This document shows positions 1-9,936 of a stretch of DNA of 34,427 nt, piece after piece (positions within the stretch are counted from its first letter, which is position 1; every line of letters starts with the position of its first letter). The stretch is taken from the NCBI GenBank assembly GCA_947487905.1, contig CANLAV010000009.1:1-34427 (forward strand), given 5' to 3'. The position numbers were made by a program, and so were the translations under genes. The DNA comes from Bacteroidota bacterium. Its GTDB lineage: Bacteria; Bacteroidota; Bacteroidia; B-17B0; Aurantibacillaceae. Below the pieces are notes generated by a model. The model was not told where the DNA came from and did no database searches. It was given only the letters and a program-made list of their open reading frames with translations.

Positions 1-514
1 AATGAACATTTCCATATTTTCGACATTCTAAAAAATATGGTTTAGTGCTTAAATCAGTTTGTTTACCATGTTCAATAACTAGTATTCCATCTGTGTTTAA
101 TAGTTTTTTTTCAATCACTAAGTCGTAAATTTTTTCAATGTTTGGTATATCATATGGCGGATCAGCAAACACTAAATCGTAGGTTCCATGAGATTTAGCG
201 AGAAATGAAAACACATCTGCTCGTTCAGTAAAGATTGTTTTAAAATTTAACTGTTTAGATGTGTCTTTTATATAATTTAAACAGGGTGTGTGGCTATCAA
301 TGCTAATTATTTTTTTAGCGCCACGCGATGCAAATTCTAATGTGATATTTCCTGTGCCACAAAATAAATCAAGTAAAGTTAAACCTTCAAAATCTATTTT
401 ATTATTCAAGATATTAAAGAGTCCTTCTTTCGCAAAATCAGTAGTTGGCCTTACTGGTAAATTTTTTGGTGGCATTAATTGTTTGCCTCTATGTGATCCT
501 CCTATTATTCGCAA
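1..514 (-). CDS. rsmD: 16S rRNA (guanine966-N2)-methyltransferase RsmD, truncated by the window edge
   Basis: Reverse-strand reading gives (M)RIIGGSHRGKQLMPPKNLPVRPTTDFAKEGLFNILNNKIDFEGLTLLDLFCGTGNITFEFASRGAKKIISID...DLVFADPPYDIP. It contains the SAM motif DLFCGTGN and the NPPY-like DPPY motif. The start is TTG at 514-512, matching the conserved MRII start. Absent from the ORF track. Confidence 0.93.
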   Translation of the reverse strand, partial: MRIIGGSHRGKQLMPPKNLPVRPTTDFAKEGLFNILNNKIDFEGLTLLDLFCGTGNITLEFASRGAKKIISIDSHTPCLNYIKDTSKQLNFKTIFTERADVFSFLAKSHGTYDLVFADPPYDIPNIEKIYDLVIEKKLLNTDGILVIEHGKQTDLSTKPYFLECRKYGNVH

Positions 515-1332
515 AATAGTCTGTTTAATAAAGTGTAGTTATAATGTTGAGGCGCTCCTTCAATATGGCTGTAAATTAAGTTTTTATGACCACTAGCAAA
601 ACGGATGTGTTTGATGTATTTTTTTAGCATGATGTATACTTCTGAAGTTGTATTAACATTGCCTATCAAACAAACATTAACAGAGCTTGGAGCTAATTGG
701 TATTGCTCTAATAAGAATAAAAGATAATATAATACATCTTGTTCTGTTTTAACCGAAAATTGATTGGCGATTAAAAGTTGATGATTGTTTTTCACAACAA
801 ATTCGATGCGAGACTCATGAATAGAAAATAAAACGTCTTCACTAGACAAATCTTTTGAATTCATCATAAGTTGTGATAAGACGCACATTGAATGTTTGAT
901 ACGATGATTTGGAAACGTTTGGTCGAACAATGATTTTAACGTTTCGGGTATACTATAAATTAGTTTTACATCACTAGAAATATCATCACTTAAAACTATT
1001 TTATTCTCAATATTTCCGCAATTAAACTCTAACAATGTTTTTTTATCAGATTCGTTGAAGAACTGACTTGGACATAGCGTGAATTGTGGTGTGAAATAAT
1101 TAATATATACCGTATTATAATTTTTTTTTGAAAACTGAAAGTAGTTTATTGCCGTTAAGAATGCACGATGTCCTTCGGCCTCATTGATAGGATAATGAGA
1201 AATAAACAAAGGTTTGAATGTGTCCATTTCAAATTCACAAAATGACACAAAGTCTTCAGCGTAATCGATAACTAATCCATTAGTATTATTTATTGGATTG
1301 CCGTATGATTCGTTTTTTATAGTTAATGCCAT
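505..1332 (-). CDS. DUF3822 family protein
   Basis: 275 aa ORF whose 3' end overlaps the start of rsmD. The sequence style and position next to rsmD match the Bacteroidota DUF3822 family. Confidence 0.75.
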   Translation of the reverse strand: MALTIKNESYGNPINNTNGLVIDYAEDFVSFCEFEMDTFKPLFISHYPINEAEGHRAFLTAINYFQFSKKNYNTVYINYFTPQFTLCPSQFFNESDKKTLLEFNCGNIENKIVLSDDISSDVKLIYSIPETLKSLFDQTFPNHRIKHSMCVLSQLMMNSKDLSSEDVLFSIHESRIEFVVKNNHQLLIANQFSVKTEQDVLYYLLFLLEQYQLAPSSVNVCLIGNVNTTSEVYIMLKKYIKHIRFASGHKNLIYSHIEGAPQHYNYTLLNRLFCE

Positions 1333-1345
1333 ATCGTATACGAAA

Positions 1346-2110
1346 TTAATTATAATTTAATTGACGATGAAATTCACTGCAAATAATTGCGCAAGCATTT
1401 GCTGCGTTTAATGATTCGCTGCCGTTAATTGTGGCAGAAGGTATAGTGATTGGTGTTGTTATGTGACGTAAAACAGCATCAGAAATTCCATTAGCTTCGT
1501 TTCCAATTACAATGATTCCTTTGGTTAACTTTTTAGTGTAGATATTTTCGCCGTTTAAAATAGCCCCGTAAATAGGCGTGTTTTTATTAGTTGCAAATAA
1601 ATCCTCAAATGTAGTGTAAGTAACCTGAACTCTTAATACAGCCCCCATAGTTGCCTGTAATGTTTTTGGATTGTAGAGTTCGGTGCAATGTTGTGAACAA
1701 AACACCTGTTTAATTCCAAACCAGTCTGCAATTCTAATGATTGTGCCTAAGTTTCCAGGGTCTCTAATATCATCTAAAAACAAACATAATTCTTCTTGGG
1801 AGTTTATAAGATTGGAATTATGTGAAGGTGACTGAACTATGGCAAGCGCTTGGTTGGGAGATTGTTGAGCACTAATTTTTTTTAACTCTTCATCATTTAT
1901 TTCAGTAAATAAAATGTTTTTTTTAAGCATTATATTTTGGTTAACGCTAATAAATTCTGCTAAAGCCAATACTTCAGTAATTTTATATTGATCACTATTT
2001 AAAAACTCAGTTACAATTTTAATCCCTTCAATTATAAATAAAGCGTTTTCTTCCCTATATTTTTTAGAGTGTAATTGTTGAATATGTTTAACATGGTTTT
2101 TACTAATCAT
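1346..2110 (-). CDS. TrmH/SpoU family RNA methyltransferase
   Basis: SPOUT motifs: LFLDDIRDPGNLGTIIRIADWFGI, GNEANGIS, and ITIPSATINGSESLNAANACAIICSEF. Confidence 0.93.
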   Translation of the reverse strand: MISKNHVKHIQQLHSKKYREENALFIIEGIKIVTEFLNSDQYKITEVLALAEFISVNQNIMLKKNILFTEINDEELKKISAQQSPNQALAIVQSPSHNSNLINSQEELCLFLDDIRDPGNLGTIIRIADWFGIKQVFCSQHCTELYNPKTLQATMGAVLRVQVTYTTFEDLFATNKNTPIYGAILNGENIYTKKLTKGIIVIGNEANGISDAVLRHITTPITIPSATINGSESLNAANACAIICSEFHRQLNYN

Positions 2111-2152
2111 AATTTAAAGTTAAATTAGTACGCTATAAATGTAATTAAACTT

Positions 2153-4678
2153 TTGGGCTTTAAGATTTATATTCAAAAAAAAATAGAATGGAAGGATTAT
2201 TTAAAATACTTCCTTGTTCTCTTTGTGGGTTTAATTTTAGGTTCGTGTCAAGTAAATAAAAATCTTAAAGAGGGCGAGTATTTAGTTGAAAAAAATCAAG
2301 TCAAATTTAATGGGACTAACATTGACCATGCGGAATTAGAATCTTATTTGAGGCAAAAACCAAATCGTAAAATTTTAAAAGTAGTTCCGTTTAATCTGTG
2401 GTTATATTTTCAGATTGATCAAAAAAAAATGTTGTCTTTTAAGACAAAAAGAAATTTAAAATTTGATAAAATTAATCAGAAACGATTAGACAAAAGCACT
2501 AAGAAAAATCAAGCAAGAATCGCAAAAGGAAAAAAGACAAAAGAACCGAAGCTAAAGAATAAGGAAAAATTAACCCTTCGGGAAAGTTTGTTAGATGCTG
2601 GTGAAGCTCCTGTTATTTTGGATTATGCGCTCAATAAAATAACAACTACGCAATTGCAAAAATTTGTTTTTTCTCGTGGGTATTTTAATTCGGTCGTAAA
2701 GGACACGGTTATGTTATTTAAGAAAAGAGCAGTTACTAATTATTATATTTCAAAATCTGTTCCATATCTTATCAATGATATTTCTTATAAAATTGATGAT
2801 CCGTTTATTGAGCAGTTTATAATCACCGACACGATACATAGTCTTATTAGAAAGAATAGTGTTTATAATGAGGATTTGTTTCAAAAAGAACGTGAGCGCA
2901 TAACGGATAGGTTATTAAACAATGGATACTTTTATTTTGCACCAGAATATATTCATTTTATAGTTGATAGCAATATGGCTGGAAACTTAATTAATTTAAA
3001 ATTAGAGTTGCGTAAATTTTCTCAATCGATGAGTGAGTCAAATGATTCTTTAATTTACTTAAATCACCCAAAATATTCTTTAAAAAACATATACATCATT
3101 CCTGAAACTGTTAATGATTTTAGAGGAAATTCGAGCGACATCTATATGAAAGATACAGCGTATTATAATGGTTTTAAAGTGCTACATAATAAGAAACTGC
3201 AATTTAGATTGAATGATTTAACACGAGACATTTCTTTAGCCGAGGGACAATTGTATCAAAAAGATTTAGCAGAAGAATCCTATAAAGGTATTTCTGCATT
3301 AAAAGTGTTTAAAAGTGTTTTTTTACAGTTTGTAAAAAATGCTTCATATGTAGATAAATTGGATTGTTATATTGTTTGTCAGCCGCTTGTTAAGCAATCT
3401 ATTACGATAGAAAGTGAAGGCACAAACACCTCAGGAAATCTTGGAATAGCTGGAAGTTTGGTATTTCAAAATAAAAACACATTTAAAGGTGCTGAGTTGG
3501 TTGAATTGAAATTAAATGGTTCGTTGACAGCTCAAAAACAGTTTAATACAACTCAAACTACTGATATTAAAAATGTAACAAGTACGTTTAATACCATACA
3601 ATTTGGACCTCAATTAAATATTTATTTTCCTAAACCTTTATTTCCTTTCACATTGTTTTATTATAAAAAAAATCATAATGAGAAACGCTATTTTGTTCAA
3701 CCTCGTACAATCCTTAATCTTTCTATAAATTATCAAGAACGCCCAGAATTTGCTCGCACGATTTCATCTATTTCTTATGGATTTAAATTTAATAATTCTA
3801 AAGGGTTGTTTACTTATGAAGTAGTTCCCGTGGAAACCTATTTAGTGAAGGCTAAATTATTTGGTACTTTTCGAGATGAACTCTTAAGCTTAAAAGACTT
3901 TTTTTTATTGAATTCATTCCAAGACCACTTAACGACTCTTTCCAGAATATCAGCTATTTTTAATAACCAAAATGTAGCACGTAAGCGTAATGTTATGTAT
4001 TTAAAAATGAATTTAAGTTCATCTGGAAATTTTTTGAGAGGAGCCTACAATATAACAAATCAGCCAAAAGATACATTAGGGCGTTATCAAATTTTAAACA
4101 TTCCCTTTTCTCAATTTGTAAAAATAGATGTGGATTACCGTTTTTACTTTAAAACTTGGAAAACGGATAAGTTAGTGTATCGCATTGCAGGAGGAATTGG
4201 TAAGCCACTTAATAACCTATCTAGTTTGCCATACGAACAAAGTTTTTTTGGTGGAGGCCCGAATACGATGCGGGCTTGGAGAGCAAGAACACTTGGGCCA
4301 GGAAGTTATAAATCATTGACTTCTGATGCTAAGTACGATAAAATTGGAAACATTCAAATAGAAACAAATATTGAATATCGATTTCATATTTTTAAATCTT
4401 TTTACGGAACATGGTTTGCAGACGCTGGAAACATTTGGCTTTTAAAACCAGATGAATCTAAACCAGGAGGTGAATTTAAAGTAGATAATTTCTATAAAGA
4501 ATTTGGTTTAGGCAGTGGTTTTGGAATTCGATATGATTTCGGATTTTTTGTATTGAGATTTGATGGAGCTATTAAGGTAATCGATCCTGAAAATGAGTTG
4601 AGTAAACGTTTTGTTTTAGGTAAAAAAACGATGAGAGAATCCTCAATCCTAAATTTTGGTATTGGATACCCATTTTAA
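2153..4678 (+). CDS. tamL: TamL-type BamA/Omp85 outer-membrane lipoprotein
   Basis: 841 aa. N-terminal lipobox (FVGLILGSC) and C-terminal Omp85 barrel with FFGGGPNTMRAWRARTLGPGSY. The start is TTG; no in-frame ATG exists between the upstream TAG (2126) and the lipobox. Confidence 0.85.
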   Translation: MGFKIYIQKKIEWKDYLKYFLVLFVGLILGSCQVNKNLKEGEYLVEKNQVKFNGTNIDHAELESYLRQKPNRKILKVVPFNLWLYFQIDQKKMLSFKTKRNLKFDKINQKRLDKSTKKNQARIAKGKKTKEPKLKNKEKLTLRESLLDAGEAPVILDYALNKITTTQLQKFVFSRGYFNSVVKDTVMLFKKRAVTNYYISKSVPYLINDISYKIDDPFIEQFIITDTIHSLIRKNSVYNEDLFQKERERITDRLLNNGYFYFAPEYIHFIVDSNMAGNLINLKLELRKFSQSMSESNDSLIYLNHPKYSLKNIYIIPETVNDFRGNSSDIYMKDTAYYNGFKVLHNKKLQFRLNDLTRDISLAEGQLYQKDLAEESYKGISALKVFKSVFLQFVKNASYVDKLDCYIVCQPLVKQSITIESEGTNTSGNLGIAGSLVFQNKNTFKGAELVELKLNGSLTAQKQFNTTQTTDIKNVTSTFNTIQFGPQLNIYFPKPLFPFTLFYYKKNHNEKRYFVQPRTILNLSINYQERPEFARTISSISYGFKFNNSKGLFTYEVVPVETYLVKAKLFGTFRDELLSLKDFFLLNSFQDHLTTLSRISAIFNNQNVARKRNVMYLKMNLSSSGNFLRGAYNITNQPKDTLGRYQILNIPFSQFVKIDVDYRFYFKTWKTDKLVYRIAGGIGKPLNNLSSLPYEQSFFGGGPNTMRAWRARTLGPGSYKSLTSDAKYDKIGNIQIETNIEYRFHIFKSFYGTWFADAGNIWLLKPDESKPGGEFKVDNFYKEFGLGSGFGIRYDFGFFVLRFDGAIKVIDPENELSKRFVLGKKTMRESSILNFGIGYPF

Positions 4679-4688
4679 TCTAGTTGAT

Positions 4689-5078
4689 TTAGTCATTGTC
4701 TTTATTTCTAAAAAGACGTTCTAAAATACTATTAGTAAATGATAGAATTAAACTAAACCATAAAGCAGTCCAAAATCCATCTACATTAAATCCATCTACT
4801 AATTTATTAGCAAATAAAATAATAAAGGCATTAATGGCTAGTAAAAATAATCCTAACGTATAAAACGTAATTGGTAAGGATAATATCGTTAAAATAGGTT
4901 TGACAATGGTATTTAAGAAGGAAAGCACAACTGCAACAAGCAGCGCAGTAACAAATCGATTTAGTTCTTCTGATGGTCCCTTGTAAAATTGATTATCACC
5001 AATGGTTACACCATTTAATAAATTAGCTGTAATAATAACAGCGATGGTCGATAATAAAAGCTTGAGAATTAATTTCAT
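4689..5078 (-). CDS. Small four-TM membrane protein, phage_holin_4_2/YvlD-like family
   Basis: 129 aa with about four hydrophobic segments and an LNTIVKPILTILSLPITFYTLGLFLLAINAFIILFANKLVDGF pattern typical of the family. Confidence 0.85.
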   Translation of the reverse strand: MKLILKLLLSTIAVIITANLLNGVTIGDNQFYKGPSEELNRFVTALLVAVVLSFLNTIVKPILTILSLPITFYTLGLFLLAINAFIILFANKLVDGFNVDGFWTALWFSLILSFTNSILERLFRNKDND

Positions 5079-5094
5079 GTTATAGTTTAAATAA

Positions 5095-5119
5095 GAGGTT
5101 GTCTCATTGAGACAACCTC
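5095..5119 (-). terminator. Hairpin downstream of the S46 peptidase gene
   Basis: Perfect inverted repeat GAGGTTGTCTC-ATT-GAGACAACCTC just after the stop codon. The T-tract is weak. Confidence 0.55.
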
Positions 5120-5126
5120 CATAAAA

Positions 5127-7289
5127 TTATTTTCTTAAATCTAATTCAGCAATGATATTAGTTGCTCCACCTAATTTTTCTACTACCCAAAGCAAATAAC
5201 GTACATCTAAATTGATTGTACGATTTAAATCTTTATCAAATTTTATTTTATGGCTTAAGGCTTCGTAATTACCATCAAATGCTAATCCGATTAATTCACC
5301 CTTCGCGTTCATTACAGGAGACCCCGAATTTCCGCCTGTGATATCATTAGAACTGATAAAAGAAACAACTATGTCTTTAGCTGTTGCATCAGCATATTGT
5401 CCATAATCTTTTGCTTTTGCTAATTCAATTAATTTTATCGGCGCATCAAATTCATAATCTCCAGCCTTGTATTTTTCTAATACACCTGATAAGGTACAAA
5501 TGTGGCTGTATTTAACAGCATCTTTTGGAGAATAAGATTTTACATTACCAAAACTTACACGCATGGTAAAGTTAGCATCAGGATACATTTTTTTACCCTT
5601 ATTCATTTCTAAAATTCCTTTTAAATATGTTTTTCCTAATACAAAATTTTGGTTATTAAATTCAGTAAATGCTTTTGCGTATTTAGAACTGAAGTTTGTA
5701 TTAAACGCGCTAGCCATCATAAATGCTGGATCTTTATGCAAAGAAGCTGTATCAGGATTTGCCATCATGGCATCCCATTTTGTGTTATCTAAGATAGACG
5801 TTGTTGAGAATACGTCATTAGCAAATGCATCAAATGTTGATTTGTTTTTTAAATCACCATACTTTGAATTAATCTTAGCATAAAAATTATCAGGATGTTG
5901 ATTTAAGTCAACGTCGGTAAAAAAGGCTTGCGTAACAAATGCCAAAATATTTTTATCGGATTTGATATTTTCAGATTTTATAAAATTAGCACGAGCAGTT
6001 TTAACAGCCTCTACAACTTTTGCAATATCTTCTTTAGTTGCATCCTTTTTGGTTAAAACATTTTCAAGCTTTTGTAAAGATGATGCGAATGAAATTAATG
6101 GCGAACCAAAAATCCCTTCTGTCATATAAACACGTTGTTTAGAATATGGACGCCAAGCATCATAAATTTTTTGATAATCTATAAATACATTTTCAAATTC
6201 TGTTTTGCCTTTTGCCCATGTTAAAAATGCGGCTTCGTTAGCTTGTTTTTCTTCGTAAGTTTTAAATTTTAAAAGTTGTTTTGATTCTCCATCAAAAAAC
6301 TTCCAATAATTTGCAATGCCTGCATATGACCCTGCTAATTGAATTTTAACTGCTGGATCTTTTTTCATTTCTTCCAACATAAATTTTAATCGTGCATCAC
6401 GTAAACTAACTAAAGATGGATTTTCAATATCTGTTTTTAGTTTTACACCAAATGATGTTTCGTAACGATTTGTTCCACCAGGATAACCGTAAATCATGGT
6501 ATAATCTCCATCTTTTACACCCTTAATTGAAACCGGCAAAGAGTATTTCGATTTTAATGGAACGTTGTCTGCTGCATATTCTGCTGCTTTTCCTTCTTTG
6601 TTTGTATAAACTCTAAAAATTGAAAAATCTCCTGTATGACGAGGCCATTCCCAGTTGTCAGTGTCTCCACCAAACTTACCAATACTTTCTGGAGGTGTGC
6701 CAACTAAACGAACGTCCTTATAACGTTCATAAACAAATAATAAAAATTGGTTTGCTTTAAACATGGATGAAACACGACCTTCATAACTAGTGCCTTCTGT
6801 CTCTTTATTTCCCATTTCAGTTAAAATAGCAGGAAGTTTTTGTGTTAATTCATTCGCAGGAATGTTTTTAATTTTTTCGTTTACTTTATCGGTTACATCT
6901 AAAATTTTAATTAAAAACTGAGCGTTTACTCCCGGAGCGTAAATTTCTTCAGCTTTTGATTTAGACCAAAATCCATCTCTTAAATAATTATGTTCTACAG
7001 AACTAGCTGCTGCAATGGCATTGTATCCGCAGTGATGGTTTGTAAAAATTAGTCCTTCTTTACTTACAATTTCTCCAGTACAACCTCCGCCAAAAATAAT
7101 GATAGCATCTTTAATACATGCTTGGTTCATGCTGTATAATTGTTCTTTCGAAACTTTTAAACCTTTTTTTACCATGTCAGCATATACTTGTTCTCCAAGT
7201 AGCATAGGTAACCACATGCCTTCATCGGCTTTAACAATATTATTCGTTAAAAACGTAATAATAAAAATGGATGCGAAAATTTTTTTCAT
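5127..7289 (-). CDS. S46 family serine peptidase (dipeptidyl-peptidase, DPP7-like)
   Basis: 720 aa with a signal peptide, TNHHCGYNAIAAASSVEHNYLRDGFW (His region) and DITGGNSGSPVMNAKGELIGLAFDGNYEA (Ser region). Confidence 0.93.
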   Translation of the reverse strand: MKKIFASIFIITFLTNNIVKADEGMWLPMLLGEQVYADMVKKGLKVSKEQLYSMNQACIKDAIIIFGGGCTGEIVSKEGLIFTNHHCGYNAIAAASSVEHNYLRDGFWSKSKAEEIYAPGVNAQFLIKILDVTDKVNEKIKNIPANELTQKLPAILTEMGNKETEGTSYEGRVSSMFKANQFLLFVYERYKDVRLVGTPPESIGKFGGDTDNWEWPRHTGDFSIFRVYTNKEGKAAEYAADNVPLKSKYSLPVSIKGVKDGDYTMIYGYPGGTNRYETSFGVKLKTDIENPSLVSLRDARLKFMLEEMKKDPAVKIQLAGSYAGIANYWKFFDGESKQLLKFKTYEEKQANEAAFLTWAKGKTEFENVFIDYQKIYDAWRPYSKQRVYMTEGIFGSPLISFASSLQKLENVLTKKDATKEDIAKVVEAVKTARANFIKSENIKSDKNILAFVTQAFFTDVDLNQHPDNFYAKINSKYGDLKNKSTFDAFANDVFSTTSILDNTKWDAMMANPDTASLHKDPAFMMASAFNTNFSSKYAKAFTEFNNQNFVLGKTYLKGILEMNKGKKMYPDANFTMRVSFGNVKSYSPKDAVKYSHICTLSGVLEKYKAGDYEFDAPIKLIELAKAKDYGQYADATAKDIVVSFISSNDITGGNSGSPVMNAKGELIGLAFDGNYEALSHKIKFDKDLNRTINLDVRYLLWVVEKLGGATNIIAELDLRK

Positions 7290-7457
7290 GTTTTGTTTTT
7301 TAGTTAGTTTAAGTACAGTTTAGTTTATGGGTAATAATTTAAGTGTTCAAAAATAGCAGAAATTCCCAATATATTTCTGTTTTTTATAATTTGAATGTTG
7401 AATTTTAAACATCAATTTTAGCAGGTCTTTGAAGGAAGTATGATAATAATTCGCGAT

Positions 7458-7901
7458 TTATTTAACCCATTTGTTTTTGGGAATGATGGTGCAGGTAAAT
7501 CTTGAGATACAAGTTAATTCTTGTTCATCATTATATATTTTTATTTCCCAAACGTGATTTTTACCTTCTATGTGTAGTGGCTTGCAAATACCAGTAACTT
7601 TTCCCATAAACACTGCCTTTAGGTGATTTGCATTTATTTCAACGCCAACACCAATAAAAAGTTCTTGATTTACAACGAGTAATGAAGCAACACTTCCAAG
7701 TGTTTCAGCTAAAGCAACATTTGCGCCGCCATGTAATAATCCGAAAGGTTGTTTTGTCTTCTCATCAACACGCATTGTTGCCGTTAAAAAATTATCTCCA
7801 AAATCTGTAAATTCTATACCAAGCGTTTCGCCTAATGTGTTTTTGTTTAGTTCGTTTATCGCCTGTAAGTTGGGAGTGTTTTTCCAAATAGATAAATCCA
7901 T
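7458..7901 (-). CDS. PaaI-family hotdog thioesterase
   Basis: 147 aa with QPFGLLHGGANVALAETLGSVAS, typical of PaaI/MenI-like hotdog thioesterases. Confidence 0.88.
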   Translation of the reverse strand: MDLSIWKNTPNLQAINELNKNTLGETLGIEFTDFGDNFLTATMRVDEKTKQPFGLLHGGANVALAETLGSVASLLVVNQELFIGVGVEINANHLKAVFMGKVTGICKPLHIEGKNHVWEIKIYNDEQELTCISRFTCTIIPKNKWVK

Positions 7902-7907
7902 GAGTAG

Positions 7908-9161
7908 TTATAAGTAAATTTTAAAAATGTGAATATTATTTTTATGTGAATAAGTAATTTGCCAATTGAAAGCTTCAATGATTTTTTTAATAAGCGAGAG
8001 GCCAACACCAAGGGATGAAGAGGTTGATGATTTAGTAAAGCGTTCGAATAAAAATTCCTTTTCTATTTTTCCGATATCACTTGTGTTTTCTATAGTTAGA
8101 GTGTGTTCGTCTAAGCGAATAATAATTATGCCATCTTGTTCTAAATTATATTTGATTGCATTTATCATTAAGTTGTTTAAAAGGATGTCGAATAAGATTG
8201 GGTTTATATTTTTTATGGTTTGCGTTTTAAATTCAGGTGAAATAATAATTTGTTTTGCACTAATAAAATCTTCTAATTCGTCTATTTTTTGTTGGATAGT
8301 ATATTGTAAATTAATTGAATCGCTAGCTAAAAACTGTTTATTTTCGATACGCGACATTAAAATTAGAACTTGATTTAATTTATAAATACGCTGTGTTGAT
8401 TGAAAAATTTGTTGTAAATATTCTTGTTGTTTTGCATTGTAATTAGTGCCTTGCATTAATAGTTCTAATTTCGAACTGATAATTGATAAGGGCGTTTGTG
8501 ATTCGTGCGAAACGTTTTCTGTAAATTCTTTTAGGTTTTTATAATCTGTTTTTATTTGTTGTGTTAGCTCTTGAACCGTTATATTAATTAGATTAAATTC
8601 ATCAATGTTTGTTTTTTTAAATGTTAGGGGGTCGTTTTTTTTGATATTCCATTTTTTTATTTTACTTAATGTGTCATAAAAAGGCGAAAAAATATGACTT
8701 GAAATATATCTATTTAATAAAAATAAAATGAAGAGAGAAATAAATAGATAGATAGTTACAATAGCAAAGATGTACTCACCAATTTTTTTATCTTGCGAAA
8801 GAGAAATTGAAACGCTAATGCCATAAGCGTTTTCATTAATTAAGCATTGAAAATTCAGTTCTCTTATTTTAGCGTAATCTTGGCCTTTTTGTATTTCATA
8901 TTCTTTAAAATAGTTGAGAGTTGAAGTCTGCGACTTAATTTTTCTAATTGCAATTATTTCTCCAATGTTGGACGAGAATTGTTCGGGCGTTTTGCCTTTT
9001 TTTAATGATTCAATAATAATTTTTTTAGCAGACAACAACTGTTCATCTTGTTCGCTATCGAATTTCATAAAAATGAAATTAAACACAACAAAGATTCCAA
9101 TAATAAATAAAATGATTGTAGCTACCGACGAATAAATATTGGTTTTAGTAAGTAGTTTCAA
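7908..9161 (-). CDS. Sensor histidine kinase
   Basis: Two TM segments flank a periplasmic loop. H-box FTENVSHESQTPLSIISSKLELL, N-box NLMINAIKYN, G-box SLGVGLSLIKKI. Confidence 0.93.
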   Translation of the reverse strand: MKLLTKTNIYSSVATIILFIIGIFVVFNFIFMKFDSEQDEQLLSAKKIIIESLKKGKTPEQFSSNIGEIIAIRKIKSQTSTLNYFKEYEIQKGQDYAKIRELNFQCLINENAYGISVSISLSQDKKIGEYIFAIVTIYLFISLFILFLLNRYISSHIFSPFYDTLSKIKKWNIKKNDPLTFKKTNIDEFNLINITVQELTQQIKTDYKNLKEFTENVSHESQTPLSIISSKLELLMQGTNYNAKQQEYLQQIFQSTQRIYKLNQVLILMSRIENKQFLASDSINLQYTIQQKIDELEDFISAKQIIISPEFKTQTIKNINPILFDILLNNLMINAIKYNLEQDGIIIIRLDEHTLTIENTSDIGKIEKEFLFERFTKSSTSSSLGVGLSLIKKIIEAFNWQITYSHKNNIHIFKIYL

Positions 9162-9175
9162 GATAAAAGTAGGAT

Positions 9176-9850
9176 TTAGTTTTTAAATTTATAGCCTAAT
9201 CCATATACTACTTTGATATAATCTTTTAAACCAACTTCATTTAATTTTCGTTTTAAATTTTTTATTTGGCTATAAACGAAATCAAATGTAGTTGCCATTT
9301 CGGCTTTATCTCCCCAAATATTTTCTGCTAGCGCTTCTTTTGTAATTAAATGTGTAGGATTACTCGCCAAGAAGACTAAAATATCATATTCTTTTTTTGT
9401 AAATTGAAGTGCGACTCCGTTGGAAATAACTTTTTTCTCAGTAGTATCAATTTCTAAGCCATCAAAAACGAGGGCGTTTTTTCCACTAAAGTTTCTTCTT
9501 CGTATGAGTGAATATATGCGAGCGTTTAATTCTGATAAATGAAAGGGTTTGGTTAAATAATCATCAGCCCCCAGTTTTAAACCATTTAGTTTATCTTCTA
9601 GAGAATTAGCGGCGGTAGTAATAATAATGCCCATTTCAGGAAAAGTATTTTTTATGTAGGAAATAATTTCTAATCCAGAACCATCAGGTAAGTCTAAATC
9701 AATGAGCGCAACGGTATATTTATTTTCTGCTAATTTATTTAAGGCACTTTTAACTGTAGTTGAATAGTCGCAGTTATAGCCGTTTTCAGTTAGATAGTGT
9801 TTGATATCTTCCAGTAATGATTTTTCGTCTTCAATAATTAATATTTTCAT
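9176..9850 (-). CDS. OmpR/PhoB-family response regulator
   Basis: Receiver domain (MKILIIEDEKSLLEDI, ALIDLDLPDGSG, GADDYLTKPF) and winged-helix C-terminus (YSQIKNLKRKLNE...VYGLGYKF). Confidence 0.96.
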   Translation of the reverse strand: MKILIIEDEKSLLEDIKHYLTENGYNCDYSTTVKSALNKLAENKYTVALIDLDLPDGSGLEIISYIKNTFPEMGIIITTAANSLEDKLNGLKLGADDYLTKPFHLSELNARIYSLIRRRNFSGKNALVFDGLEIDTTEKKVISNGVALQFTKKEYDILVFLASNPTHLITKEALAENIWGDKAEMATTFDFVYSQIKNLKRKLNEVGLKDYIKVVYGLGYKFKN

Positions 9851-9936
9851 AGTCGTTTAGTTGACGTAAATATAATTGTTAAATTTAAGCTAAATTTAAA
9901 ATATTTGCCTAGCTTTACTAAAAAGATTAAAGTACC

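Noticed and set aside
288-596. 102-aa plus-strand ORF
   Set aside because: Antisense to rsmD and the DUF3822 3' end; no family-like features.
4689-5078. Phage holin family protein as a prophage signal
   Set aside because: The YvlD/phage_holin_4_2 family is a common chromosomal membrane protein, and no other phage genes are nearby.
5563-5883. 106-aa plus-strand ORF
   Set aside because: Antisense inside the S46 peptidase gene.
7966-8373. 135-aa plus-strand ORF
   Set aside because: Antisense inside the histidine kinase gene.
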